Source: Clostridium sp. CF012
Lineage (GTDB): Bacteria > Bacillota > Clostridia > Clostridiales > Clostridiaceae
Direction: 5' to 3'
Assembly (NCBI RefSeq): GCF_018861755.1
Contig: NZ_JAHLEF010000042.1
Coordinates: 1-44,274, forward strand
Length of the DNA stretch: 44,274 nucleotides
Every line of letters starts with the position of its first letter. Within the stretch, counting starts at the first letter, position 1. A model generated the notes under the pieces. It ran no database searches and had not been told where the DNA came from. It saw only the letters and a program-made list of their open reading frames with translations. A program made the translations under genes and the position numbers. Shown piece after piece: positions 1-6,924 of this stretch.

Positions 1-398
1 CTATAGATATCAATGGAACTTAAAAAAGATGACTCCTGTTCAATACAGAAATCACCTTTTCAATGTTGCATAGACTTTTTTTAAATTGTCCTTGACAAAG
101 GGTACATTTTAGTGGGTGAGCTCCATTGACCAGTGCTTTTTTATATTATTTCTATTGCCTATAGACTTAATTTACAACGCTTTAAATATTTTAATGTATT
201 TTTTTATATTTTACTTAAATTGGAAGAGGTAAAGTAACCCACGAGATCCACCAGCGTAATTTTAAAAGACATGCCATAACCTCATTTGAAGTGTTGACAT
301 GTCTTGTTTTTATTGGCAAACAATTTATATTCGGAAGAAGAAGATATTATTTACCCCTTTTTACTTTTTCACCAATTCACAAAAAATATTTAAATTTG
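1..398. other. Gene-free AT-rich stretch
   Basis: I see no credible coding frame here. The only structure is an imperfect hairpin around 264-305 in which AAGACATG pairs with CATGTCTT, followed on the plus strand by a T-rich run. That could be a plus-strand terminator for something outside the window. The stretch joins a zone of gene remnants to its right and is probably decayed sequence. Confidence 0.4.
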
Positions 399-545
399 TT
401 ATTTCCTCTTCAAGTACTTTTTACTTTCTAATTTACAAAAATCATTAAACACTTTTGTATTTTTGTCATCTAATAGGTGTGAACATACAAATTCTAAAGA
501 TATGACCATAATACTTATAAAAATCACAGATATCGTTAAACTCAC
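399..545 (-). CDS. Possible 48-residue membrane peptide
   Basis: A minus-strand frame with a GTG start reads as a short hydrophobic segment (residues about 4-20, rich in I, V, S and F) followed by a charged, lysine-rich tail ending KKYLKRK. It begins 22 bases after the stop of a MarR-type remnant, so it may once have been the second gene of that unit, or it may be the start of a lost transporter. There is no convincing ribosome binding site before the GTG. I do not recognise a family. It could equally be chance or a decayed gene. Confidence 0.25.
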   Translation of the reverse strand: MSLTISVIFISIMVISLEFVCSHLLDDKNTKVFNDFCKLESKKYLKRK

Positions 546-567
546 CTCGAATACACTTGTATGATTA

Positions 568-770
568 TTAACAGCAGTTCACATTAACTCTTTCAAATGA
601 TTTTTGAAGAATGTTAATCGACTTTAAAACATCTTCAACCTGACCTTTTGAAATGTTTGCGATAACTTTTTTTATAATGCACTTTAACAAATTTCTGCTA
701 CTTTCTTTCCAGTATCAGTAAGTCTTACGAATGTTTACTGCTATTCTCTTTACTCCCCTATAAGTTATGC
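568..770 (-). pseudogene. MarR-family regulator remnant (C-terminal part)
   Basis: Read on the minus strand, this stretch carries the wing and dimerisation end of a MarR-type repressor: a piece reading KRIAVN, then FVRLTDTGKKVAEIC in another frame, then KVIANISKGQVEDVL and LQKSFERVN in a third, before a stop at 568. The order and spacing match the C-terminal third of MarR proteins (wing R-L-T-x-x-G, then the C-terminal dimerisation helix). At least two frameshifts and an internal stop separate the pieces, and the N-terminal DNA-binding helices are missing. It is a dead gene. The family call rests on the RLTDTGKKVAE motif and the helix pattern. Confidence 0.6.
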
Positions 771-794
771 AAATTAAATTGAAACGTTACATAG

Positions 795-908
795 AATAAA
801 TATGCAACTATTTATGAGTATGTAGATGGTAAATTTCACATTTATCAAACTGAAATCTATGTGGAATCAAAGTACTTAGGAGATAACTTCATATTCTTAT
901 TTAAATAG
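795..908 (+). pseudogene. Possible transposase C-terminal remnant
   Basis: An open stretch of 37 codons without its own start or ribosome binding site reads EYVDGKFHIYQTEIYV followed by SKYLGDNFIFLF and a stop. The pattern (aromatic-x-x-x-DGK-hydrophobic, then I-Y-V-x-x-x-Y-L-G) resembles the small beta-barrel that ends many DDE-type transposases. The resemblance is by eye only and the family is not identified. The fragment lies between other remnants, which fits a site of past insertions. Confidence 0.3.
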
Positions 909-1114
909 AAATTGTTGACAAACATTTTTTTGTATTGCGTACTAGACTATTTTTCCTTGATGGTATTAATTAATAATTCTATCATATTTTTTTCATAAAA
1001 TTACTTTATTTCCATATGGAATTCTTGTAATATTTTTTATTTGTATCTATAAATACTTCTTAATTATAAGGATACAATAATTATAAATTAAAAATAAGAA
1101 AGAGGTATTTATTT

Positions 1115-1459
1115 ATGCCAACAACGGAAGCATTGGTACGTAGAGATATTGAAATTAATCGTAGCATTATTGATTGTTATTTTCGTGAACATACCATTCA
1201 TATTGAAAATAATGTTAGATTAAAGTATGTCTTAGAACAATCTATATCAAACGTCGCAGATATAGTACTCAAATGTAAAGAAATATTCAAAGAAATAAAT
1301 GGAAGAAATTTTAACGTAAGTGACAATTCTATGTGTGTTGAAATATTGGGGCATGTATATCCGGACAAATTAGCACGTGAGCTAGCTAACTGGGTTCCAG
1401 CAGTAGCGCATCTTGCACGTTATATTACAAACAGAACCTCAGTCATTGATATAGGTTAA
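1115..1459 (+). CDS. Hypothetical protein, 114 codons, stop followed by in-frame continuation
   Basis: This starts at ATG after AGAGGT with good spacing and encodes a soluble, mixed-charge protein with no signal peptide or membrane segment that I can recognise. The unusual point is the end. After TAA at 1457-1459 the same frame continues for 25 sense codons, reading PNHDDNRWLWDELAPYIGS and then ITELLN, to a TAG at 1535-1537. That extension is protein-like, rich in W, D, L and P, and unlike the AT-rich non-coding DNA around it. Simplest view: a gene of about 140 codons recently cut by one nonsense mutation. I do not recognise the family. Confidence 0.55.
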   Translation: MPTTEALVRRDIEINRSIIDCYFREHTIHIENNVRLKYVLEQSISNVADIVLKCKEIFKEINGRNFNVSDNSMCVEILGHVYPDKLARELANWVPAVAHLARYITNRTSVIDIG

Positions 1460-1537
1460 CCTAATCATGATGACAATAGGTGGCTTTGGGATGAACTCGC
1501 ACCTTATATCGGTTCAATAACAGAGCTACTCAACTAG
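1460..1537 (+). pseudogene. Stranded C-terminal tail of the preceding gene
   Basis: Twenty-five sense codons follow the upstream stop without a shift of frame and end at TAG. They contain two tryptophans and the stretch WLWDELAPYIGS, which looks like real coding sequence. There is no start codon or ribosome binding site of their own. They are best read as the separated tail of the gene at 1115, through a TAA sense-to-stop change, or much less likely as a readthrough product. Confidence 0.5.
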
Positions 1538-1555
1538 TCATACTAATTTTTCTAT

Positions 1556-1585
1556 CCAACGAGGAAGAATCATTTTCCTCGTTGG
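1556..1585 (+). terminator. Hairpin after the 1115 gene
   Basis: An 11-bp inverted repeat (CCAACGAGGAA and TTCCTCGTTGG) lies 18 bases after the second stop. It is followed by CCCCTCAAATG, not a U-run, so it is a weak intrinsic terminator or a 3'-end stabiliser. Its position after the second stop, not the first, supports the longer original gene. Confidence 0.45.
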
Positions 1586-1680
1586 CCCCTCAAATGATAA
1601 AAAACTAAATATCATTTTAACCCCTACTATGCTAATTCTACTTTACTTCGTAATTTATTCAGAGTTACTTGTTTAACTAC

Positions 1681-1714
1681 AAAAAAACAACCCCAACACT
1701 AAAAAAGTGCCGGG
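1681..1714 (-). terminator. Terminator overlapping the end of the 31-residue ORF
   Basis: On the minus strand CCCGGCACT pairs with AGTGTTGGG across a T-rich loop and is followed by GTTGTTTTTTT. The stem includes the last sense codons of the small gene at 1699-1794, and its stop codon lies at the loop and 3' arm. Confidence 0.7.
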
Positions 1715-1794
1715 ATCATCAATACAATTATATATACAGCTCCTATAAAAATAGCAAATTTTAATTTTACAAAACTCTTTTTAGTTTTATACAT
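1699..1794 (-). CDS. 31-residue single-span membrane peptide
   Basis: A strong ribosome binding site (AAAGAGGT, 7 bases before ATG) precedes a 31-codon frame. The peptide has a basic N-terminus (MYKTKKSFVKLK) followed by one hydrophobic span (FAIFIGAVYIIVLMIPALF) that runs to the C-terminus. That is the layout of small membrane peptides such as type I toxins, regulatory micro-proteins or short holin-like peptides. I do not recognise the family and claim no function. It follows the Spo0E-like gene at 1979-2116 in the same direction and has its own terminator. Against it: the frame is short and its last codons form the terminator stem. Confidence 0.5.
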   Translation of the reverse strand: MYKTKKSFVKLKFAIFIGAVYIIVLMIPALF

Positions 1795-1930
1795 GCAATT
1801 ACCTCTTTTATTTTTGTATAAATTATTGCCATGCTACGATAATTTATACACAAAATATAAAGTTCCAGATTCACTAAATGAAGTATTTAAATTATATCCA
1901 TTTGTATTGAGTTCATGATTATATTTTACA

Positions 1931-1960
1931 AAAATAAAATCCTCCAGCCGAAGCCAGAGG
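1931..1960 (-). terminator. Terminator of the first Spo0E-like gene
   Basis: On the minus strand CCTCTGGC-TTCG-GCTGGAGG forms an 8-bp stem with a UUCG loop, followed by ATTTTATTTTT. This is a textbook intrinsic terminator, 18 bases after the stop codon of the gene at 1979-2116. Confidence 0.8.
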
Positions 1961-1978
1961 AACATGTTTAAATCTCTA

Positions 1979-2116
1979 TTATGCTTTTAAATAATATTGA
2001 AAAATAAGCTTGTCTAACTCCTGACTTACAGAAATGATTTCACTATCGACAAGGCTATCCGTAACTGATACTAAATTTTCTAATTTATTTCTAAGTAATT
2101 CCACTTGTTCATTCAT
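1979..2116 (-). CDS. Spo0E-like aspartyl-phosphate phosphatase
   Basis: A 45-residue protein of the Spo0E/YisI/YnzD family. These two-helix proteins remove phosphate from the response regulator Spo0A and so hold back sporulation. The signature helix is present as SxxLDxxI: VSQELDKLIFQYY at residues 30-42, preceded by a leucine-rich first helix (VELLRNKLENLV) and a short turn. Length is normal for the family (about 45-85). The start is ATG after AAAAGGGTG. It lies just downstream of agrB on the same strand but has its own gap, and the agr terminator at 2215-2250 lies between, so it is probably a separate transcript. Spo0A as target is family knowledge, not shown here. Confidence 0.8.
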   Translation of the reverse strand: MNEQVELLRNKLENLVSVTDSLVDSEIISVSQELDKLIFQYYLKA

Positions 2117-2214
2117 AATCTTCACCCTTTTCCCAAAAACTCACAATTTCAATAATAATACATTTCAAATTCATTTGCAACATATAATTCCACTTTTAAC
2201 TGAATTCTAAATGA

Positions 2215-2250
2215 ACAAAAATAAAAAAGCCCCAAGGCATCCCTCAGAGC
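2215..2250 (-). terminator. Terminator of the agr operon
   Basis: On the minus strand GCTCTGAGG pairs with CCTTGGGGC (three G-U pairs) around a GATG loop, followed by TTTTTTATTTTT. It lies about 130 bases after the agrB stop. The 2251-2378 interval holds no gene I can support. Confidence 0.75.
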
Positions 2251-2378
2251 TCTTGACCACTCTTAAAATTAATAATATACCTTCTCAATAATTTTTACAG
2301 CCTAATTCTACAGTACCATCGCACATGTCTTGAATAATAACTTACCATTTCAGCTCATTATTTGTAAATATTTATTTT

Positions 2379-2942
2379 TTAATTACATTCATTTTTTATA
2401 TAGCCCATCATCATCATTATTACAGCTACCAGAATAGATAGTACCGCCGTAGTAAAAAATCTACCTGGTATCAGATAACACAATCCGCTCAATAAAACAG
2501 TTACGACAACAGAAAAGTATTTGAGCTTCTTTCTTCTTTCTCCACTTTTTATTCTCTTATTGATATTATCTACTGGAGAAAAAATATACACAAGTAAAAC
2601 AGAACCAGTCAGTACTATTATTGAGATAATAGCATTTATCGTTATATATTTCCCAACAATTATCATTATCCAGTAATTTACAAGACTGATAAAAAAGCAT
2701 CCCCAATAAGTTTTTGCGTGGTAACCACCTGAAAATAATCTTATTGGACAGAAAAACATAAAAACAACTATATAGTATTGTTGAAGTGAAAACAAACAAA
2801 ACATAATATAATATGGAATAATCTTTGTAACTTCATCAAAAAGACAAAGTAATCCATATTCCATTTTTTTTAGTTCCAAGTCCGTAAAGTGAGAATTTGT
2901 TTCAGAGATCTTTTTTATTATACAACTTACTAATCTATTCAT
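2379..2942 (-). CDS. agrB: AgrB-type autoinducer peptide processing protease
   Basis: AgrB is the membrane cysteine protease that cuts the C-terminal tail off the AgrD precursor and closes the ring. The 187-residue length is normal. The catalytic pair is visible in GGYHAKTYWGCF, with His75 and Cys82. A short amphipathic N-terminus is followed by about five hydrophobic spans (roughly 41-66, 82-105, 106-122, 141-160, 164-182), with the basic loop NKRIKSGERRKK between them. It starts 12 bases after agrC stops, so the two are cotranscribed. In classical systems agrB is the first gene; here it is last of three. No response regulator follows. Confidence 0.92.
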   Translation of the reverse strand: MNRLVSCIIKKISETNSHFTDLELKKMEYGLLCLFDEVTKIIPYYIMFCLFSLQQYYIVVFMFFCPIRLFSGGYHAKTYWGCFFISLVNYWIMIIVGKYITINAIISIIVLTGSVLLVYIFSPVDNINKRIKSGERRKKLKYFSVVVTVLLSGLCYLIPGRFFTTAVLSILVAVIMMMMGYIKNECN

Positions 2943-2954
2943 TCATCTATCCTT

Positions 2955-4268
2955 TTATATTACAAATTTAACTAAGAATTTAGTTTTTACTGAAGCACGT
3001 TCTACAGATATGCTCCCATTATTATGCTCGACCAATTGTTTCGTAATGTATAGTCCATACCCATGATCACTTTTTTGCTTGATTTTAGTAGAAAAACCCT
3101 TTTCGAAAACTTTATTTTTTATATCTCCAGCAATTCCATCTCCATTATCTGCTATTTCAATACAAAACCTGCTATCCTCTATAGAAGTAGTGATAAATAT
3201 TTCCTTATTTTCAGTACATGATTTTAATTTCAATGCCTCAAATGCATTATCAACAATATTACTAATGATACTTATTAATTCATCTTCCCTAATTTTTAAC
3301 AAATTAAAGGATTCACCAATCATTACATTGAAATCTATCCCATTCTTCATTGCGTAGTTACTTTTTATTGATAATAGACCATCTATATAATCATTCCCCG
3401 TATCTAAATATCTAAATGATGAGTGAATTGTATCTGAAATCCTTAATACATATTCATTTATTCGCTCAACAGTATTGGGTTTATTCAAGCAACACAACGC
3501 TTGTATAACATTTATATGGTTAGCATAATCATGTTTTTCTTGTCTAATTATACTAATTATTTCTTCCATATTTGAAATTTGATGCTCTTGAACTTTATAT
3601 TTATTATTTATATTTATCATTTTTTCTCTTTCTTTTAAGTGAAAATATGCAACTATTGAAAACATAAGATATATACCAAAAATCAACATGTTATATATTC
3701 TATCGCTTTTTATATCTAAAACACTAAAGCTCAAAATATAAATAAACACATTCAAAATTCCAATCTCTATTAAAAATTCAGAAAAAATAGTTCTTTCTTT
3801 ATCAAGCAATCCAATTTCGAGTAAATATGTATTATATTTTAACAGAATTATCACAACAAATATCTGTAGTGATTTACATGCAAATACGAATATAACTGTA
3901 TATTTTGAAATCATTAAGATTTGATTTAACCCAACCTTAAATATAAACATTTCAATGAACTGAACAAAAGTTTCTGTAGTAAATATTATTATAAAAAATA
4001 GTGAGGAGATTATAGTCGAAGAATAAAGGCTTATTTTTGTTATAAATGTTAATATTAAAATAGACCCTAATATAATAATCAATGTGTGATGTAAATTATT
4101 AACATAAACAGTACTCAAATAAGCAATAAAAATATATATTGTACACACCAAACCTGATTTTATTTTATTTTCAATAATATACCTCTGTTGGTTAGTTAAT
4201 GAGCTAAAAACCCCCAATAATATTAATGCTTCCAATGCATCAAGAATTATTTCACTAATCATATTCAT
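2955..4268 (-). CDS. agrC: AgrC-type sensor histidine kinase
   Basis: AgrC senses the cyclic peptide at the membrane and phosphorylates an AgrA-type regulator. About six hydrophobic spans fill residues 1-210. A DHp helix follows with His246 in RQEKHDYANH, the HPK10-type form in which H-D-x-x-N-H replaces the usual H-E-x-x-T-P. The ATP lid follows, with N-box SNIVDNAFEAL (about 336-346) and G-box DHGYGLYITKQL (about 400-410). I chose the ATG at 4268 (MNMISE), which has AGGGAGAAGGTG in front and gives 437 residues. A GTG at 4328 is in frame but has no proper ribosome binding site. No agrA lies in the window, so the partner regulator must be elsewhere. Confidence 0.9.
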   Translation of the reverse strand: MNMISEIILDALEALILLGVFSSLTNQQRYIIENKIKSGLVCTIYIFIAYLSTVYVNNLHHTLIIILGSILILTFITKISLYSSTIISSLFFIIIFTTETFVQFIEMFIFKVGLNQILMISKYTVIFVFACKSLQIFVVIILLKYNTYLLEIGLLDKERTIFSEFLIEIGILNVFIYILSFSVLDIKSDRIYNMLIFGIYLMFSIVAYFHLKEREKMININNKYKVQEHQISNMEEIISIIRQEKHDYANHINVIQALCCLNKPNTVERINEYVLRISDTIHSSFRYLDTGNDYIDGLLSIKSNYAMKNGIDFNVMIGESFNLLKIREDELISIISNIVDNAFEALKLKSCTENKEIFITTSIEDSRFCIEIADNGDGIAGDIKNKVFEKGFSTKIKQKSDHGYGLYITKQLVEHNNGSISVERASVKTKFLVKFVI

Positions 4269-4355
4269 ATTCACCTTCTCCCTATAAATTATTGACTCTT
4301 TTGCAATAATATTGTTAATAAAATCCACCTATTTTCTACAAAAGAGTCAACATTT

Positions 4356-4487
4356 TTACATTAAAAATTCATCTGGACAGTTAGGTTGATGTGAACTAAT
4401 TAGTGATGTTGGAACAATAGCTATTGTCCCAACAAATAACGCAACAACTCCTAGAATATTCATAGTATTACGAATAAATTTTTTCAA
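4356..4487 (-). CDS. agrD: AgrD-type cyclic lactone autoinducer precursor (serine type)
   Basis: This 43-residue gene starts at TTG after GGGGTG (spacing 7) and was identified by its parts. An amphipathic leader (MKKFIRNTMNILG), a hydrophobic stretch ending VPTS, a short core, and the conserved tail HQPNCPDEF match the AgrD family pattern QPxxPxxL. Aligning the tail puts Ser28 where the ring-forming Cys normally sits, giving a predicted core S-L-I-S-S (28-32). The only cysteine, Cys37, is inside the tail that AgrB removes. The product would then be a lactone, not a thiolactone. agrD is the first gene here, 88 bases before the agrC ATG, and is followed by agrC and agrB. Confidence 0.85.
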   Translation of the reverse strand: MKKFIRNTMNILGVVALFVGTIAIVPTSLISSHQPNCPDEFLM

Positions 4488-4548
4488 TGTTATTCACCCC
4501 TTTAACATAGAATTAAGAAACAAGTATTTTAAAAACAAACTTATTCCT

Positions 4549-4577
4549 TATTAAGTCTACCTATTCTACAATAACAA
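4549..4577 (-). promoter_or_regulatory. Candidate sigma-A promoter of agrDCB
   Basis: On the minus strand TTGTTA (4577-4572) and TTAATA (4554-4549) are separated by exactly 17 bases, about 60 bases upstream of the agrD start. Both boxes match the vegetative consensus at four or five of six positions. I could not see clear AgrA-type direct repeats just upstream. Confidence 0.35.
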
Positions 4578-4760
4578 CTCATATTCCTTTAAGAATCGTG
4601 TTACAAGAACCGACTTAAAACAAAACAAAAAAAAGATTTCTCCATAAGATTTAAGTTATTGTGTTGCTACTTGTCATTGTTTGTAATTCTGTTGTTCATC
4701 ACTTGCAAAGCATTTAACTATTGGTACCTATTTCTCTCTTTATATGTTTTTCTAGTCATT

Positions 4761-4786
4761 AAAAAGAGGACTTTAGTAGTCCTCTC
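4761..4786 (-). terminator. Terminator of the second Spo0E-like gene
   Basis: On the minus strand AGAGGACT pairs with AGTCCTCT and is followed by TTTTTAATG. It lies about 40 bases after the stop of the gene at 4823-4987 and separates it from the agr promoter. Confidence 0.7.
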
Positions 4787-4822
4787 AGTTACTGTGAAAT
4801 TTTGATTTGATACGATAAATTA

Positions 4823-4987
4823 TTAACTTCTGTTTATTAATCTATCATATTCGTTTAGTAGGTCATCTAGCTTTTGGCTAAGCACTACTAATTCTGGATC
4901 AGTTAACTTTTCTTTTTCATTCATTAACTGATGCATTAAAGCTCTGAGCTCCTCAATCTTTTGTGTTATTTCTTTCAATTGTGTCAT
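4823..4987 (-). CDS. Spo0E-like aspartyl-phosphate phosphatase
   Basis: A 54-residue two-helix protein with the family signature LSQKLDDLLNEYDRLI (residues about 36-51), where S-Q-x-L-D-x-L-L is the active helix. The first helix is LKEITQKIEELRALMHQL. I chose the ATG at 4987, which follows AAAGGAGGGATATT. A longer in-frame reading to 5077 adds an N-terminus that is unlike the family and includes this ribosome binding site. The predicted role is dephosphorylation of Spo0A and delay of sporulation. It is the second such gene within 3 kb and the two bracket the agr operon. The pair is not near-identical, so they are not a recent duplication. Confidence 0.82.
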   Translation of the reverse strand: MTQLKEITQKIEELRALMHQLMNEKEKLTDPELVVLSQKLDDLLNEYDRLINRS

Positions 4988-5087
4988 AATATCCCTCCTT
5001 TCATTACTAATTGTAGCGAAAAAAGGAGTATGATTGTATATAATTGTAAATGACTTGATTTCTATAAAACTAAGCAAAATAAAAAGA

Positions 5088-5192
5088 CTATTTAAAGTCC
5101 TCTACTTTGCCTTTTGGCTTATTTAGTTGTGTCGCGATATTTTCTAAGTCGTCACAACTAAAAACGCCACAAACTTTTATTGTTTGTGACAT
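5088..5192 (-). CDS. Possible 34-residue ORF
   Basis: A minus-strand frame reads MSQTIKVCGVF, then SCDDLENIATQLNK, and ends KPKGKVEDFK. It looks protein-like, but there is no ribosome binding site before the ATG and a stop codon directly precedes it. It may be the tail of a lost gene. No family recognised. Confidence 0.22.
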   Translation of the reverse strand: MSQTIKVCGVFSCDDLENIATQLNKPKGKVEDFK

Positions 5193-5265
5193 TTAATATG
5201 AAGAATATAATCTTAATTTTAAATTAACGACATTGCCTGTTTTGACAAAATTATTGTGTGGTTTT

Positions 5266-5580
5266 TTATTTTTCATTTTTAGCATTATAGTTTTCTCTAA
5301 TAAATTCAAAAATACGTATACGCCTAAAAGCATCATCAGCTCCCGGTGATTGAGTCAAATATTCTTCTAATGCCTGTAAATCCATATTATAGTTTTCTAT
5401 GAATACGGCATTTAATTTCTCATAAAAGTTTTCATTATTTATATGTGGAAATGAATCATTTGTCTTTTGTAGTTCTGCATAAGCAAATGGTGAATATTCC
5501 TTGGAATTAAACATAACTGTATAATTATTTAATATTCCTTCTAGTTCAAACCTTTTTTTATCATAAGTAAACTTCTTCAT
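5266..5580 (-). CDS. Hypothetical protein, 104 residues
   Basis: The start ATG follows a good GTAGGAGGATATG site. The product is soluble, acidic and helix-rich, with no signal or membrane segment. Notable patches are FELEGILNNYTVMFNSKEYS near the N-terminus, which looks like a beta hairpin, and ALEEYLTQSPGADDAFRRIR near the C-terminus. I do not recognise it. It is monocistronic as far as can be seen, and lies between the second Spo0E-like gene and a decayed acetyltransferase. Confidence 0.6.
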   Translation of the reverse strand: MKKFTYDKKRFELEGILNNYTVMFNSKEYSPFAYAELQKTNDSFPHINNENFYEKLNAVFIENYNMDLQALEEYLTQSPGADDAFRRIRIFEFIRENYNAKNEK

Positions 5581-5720
5581 CTTATCATATCCTCCTACAT
5601 AATGTAATCATTCATTATGAGTATATCCATAATAGTTTACAATGTTGTAACAACCATAAAATCACGATTGCCACAAACTTTAAGAATGTTGTGTCATTAC
5701 TGCGATATTACAGATTATGA

Positions 5721-5846
5721 TTATAATCTCTTGGATAAATGATAAAGGCTGTGCTCTTTGGGGCAGCCTTCTAATACGCCGAAAATTTCATCTCCATTTT
5801 TCAAATAAAAGTCTTTCGCCTGGAAGTCATATGTACGCTGTAGGTA
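5721..5846 (-). pseudogene. GNAT acetyltransferase C-terminal remnant
   Basis: The minus strand reads TYDFQAKDFYLKNGDEI, then FGVLEGCPKEHSLYHLSKRL and a stop. This is the conserved end of a GNAT N-acetyltransferase of the kind ending (T/S)xxFQAxxFYxKxGYexxGxLexxPxGHxxxxLxK. Only about 40 codons are left; the acetyl-CoA binding motif and all upstream sequence are gone, and the reading upstream of about 5846 no longer resembles the family. A clear gene remnant. Confidence 0.75.
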
Positions 5847-6161
5847 GTAAATATTAAAATCGGAGCAGTTGAAGAAATTAATAGTACATTGGAAATAAAA
5901 TTTAATAATGAAAATTATTCTAATATGTATGTATTAATTGGAGATGCTTATAAGAACGAAAATGGAGTTAGTAATGAAAAAATACAAATGGCAAAGAATT
6001 ACATAGAATACCATCTTAAAAACAATTTAGATATAAGATTTTGGGGAGGAGGAATAATAAATAAATTTGAAAACTCAGAATTTTATGTAATGGAATTATT
6101 TTTTCAAGAAAGCTTTATAATAAATGGTAAGGGAAATATTAAGTATTTGTTCTTGGGTTAG
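5847..6161 (+). pseudogene. Hypothetical ORF, probably 5'-truncated
   Basis: The plus-strand frame is open from 5844 to 6161. The only initiators are a TTG at 5889 (90 codons) and GTGs with no ribosome binding site, so it looks like a gene that lost its start. The product is hydrophilic (many N, K and E) with a glycine run in RFWGGGIINKFENSEFYV. This could be a small immunity-type or cytosolic protein, but I recognise no family. It abuts the truncated acetyltransferase on the opposite strand, which suggests one rearrangement cut both. Confidence 0.4.
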
Positions 6162-6302
6162 AAATAATTTGAGATGATACATACGTAAAGCACCAATGTT
6201 GTACACGCTGAGGTTCTTTACTTGTTTAATGTTTTCCCACAAAACCCTCCGTTATTTGTAGTACGGTTCTGCTCACATTACTCTAATCCAACTAAATTAA
6301 GG

Positions 6303-6342
6303 CATAAGAAAACCCTCAACTAAAATTAATTAGTCGAGGGTT
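6303..6342 (-). terminator. Terminator of ssrA
   Basis: On the minus strand AACCCTCGACT pairs with AGTTGAGGGTT and is followed by TTCTTATG. It begins 5 bases beyond the CCA end of tmRNA. Confidence 0.75.
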
Positions 6343-6346
6343 CCAC

Positions 6347-6698
6347 TGGTGGAGGCGAGGGGTGTCGAACCCCTGTCCGAAAGCCATAACACCTAGGCAT
6401 CTACGAGCGTAGCCAATACTTTAAAATTCCCTCTACTTAACCCCTACTGGCCGGGTTTATGTTTCGGTAGCTTCATATTTTCCGTTTCTGGGTCAAAGCT
6501 TTCCCAGACTCGGTTCACCGCTGTCGGCGCCCTATCCTAAGTCGCGGTAATCAAAGGTAAGACGTAGCAGACTAAGCTGCTAGTGCTAAATTATCGTTTG
6601 CGTTTAAATTGTCCCTATAGTTTTTTACGCGGGTCCATAGGTTCCCTCGGCTCGCTTCCTCGATGCAACGTACCCCCGTCGAAACCAAGTACGCCCCC
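6347..6698 (-). ncRNA. ssrA: Transfer-messenger RNA
   Basis: tmRNA rescues stalled ribosomes and tags their products for degradation. The 5' end GGGGGCG pairs with CGCCTCC before an encoded ACCA, and the T-arm GGGTTCGACACCCC is intact. The tag frame begins at GCA after TTTAAAC and reads ANDNLALAA then stop, close to other clostridial tags (A-x-D-N-F-A-L-A-A type). Length is 352 nt, normal for the one-piece form. Its protein partner SmpB is encoded 227 bases upstream on the same strand, the usual clostridial order (rnr, smpB, ssrA). Confidence 0.97.
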
Positions 6699-6924
6699 GT
6701 ATTGTCAAAAGATTTAATTCAAATCCTTTGCAATGCAATATTGTGTGTAACTTATTGCATATTTATAACGCAATTTTATATTTATTATATTTTTGTGTTC
6801 TTGTAAATGGATTAAATATTAGCTTTTAATGTTTTACTACCTTGCTGTCTATGTCTTAATAATACACTATATTAGGTGCATTATCAAGTGCTAATATTAT
6901 GGACTTATTGTGTATTCCTGCTTG

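Noticed and set aside
4269-4328. Longer AgrC start at 4328 (GTG, MDFINN...)
   Set aside because: No ribosome binding site before it. The ATG at 4268 has AGGGAGAAGGTG in front and begins a typical AgrC N-terminus.
6170-6270. Minus-strand fragment reading VLWENIKQVKNLSVYNIGAL as a gene remnant
   Set aside because: Some protein-like content, but no start, no recognisable family and stops nearby, so I cannot support it as a feature.
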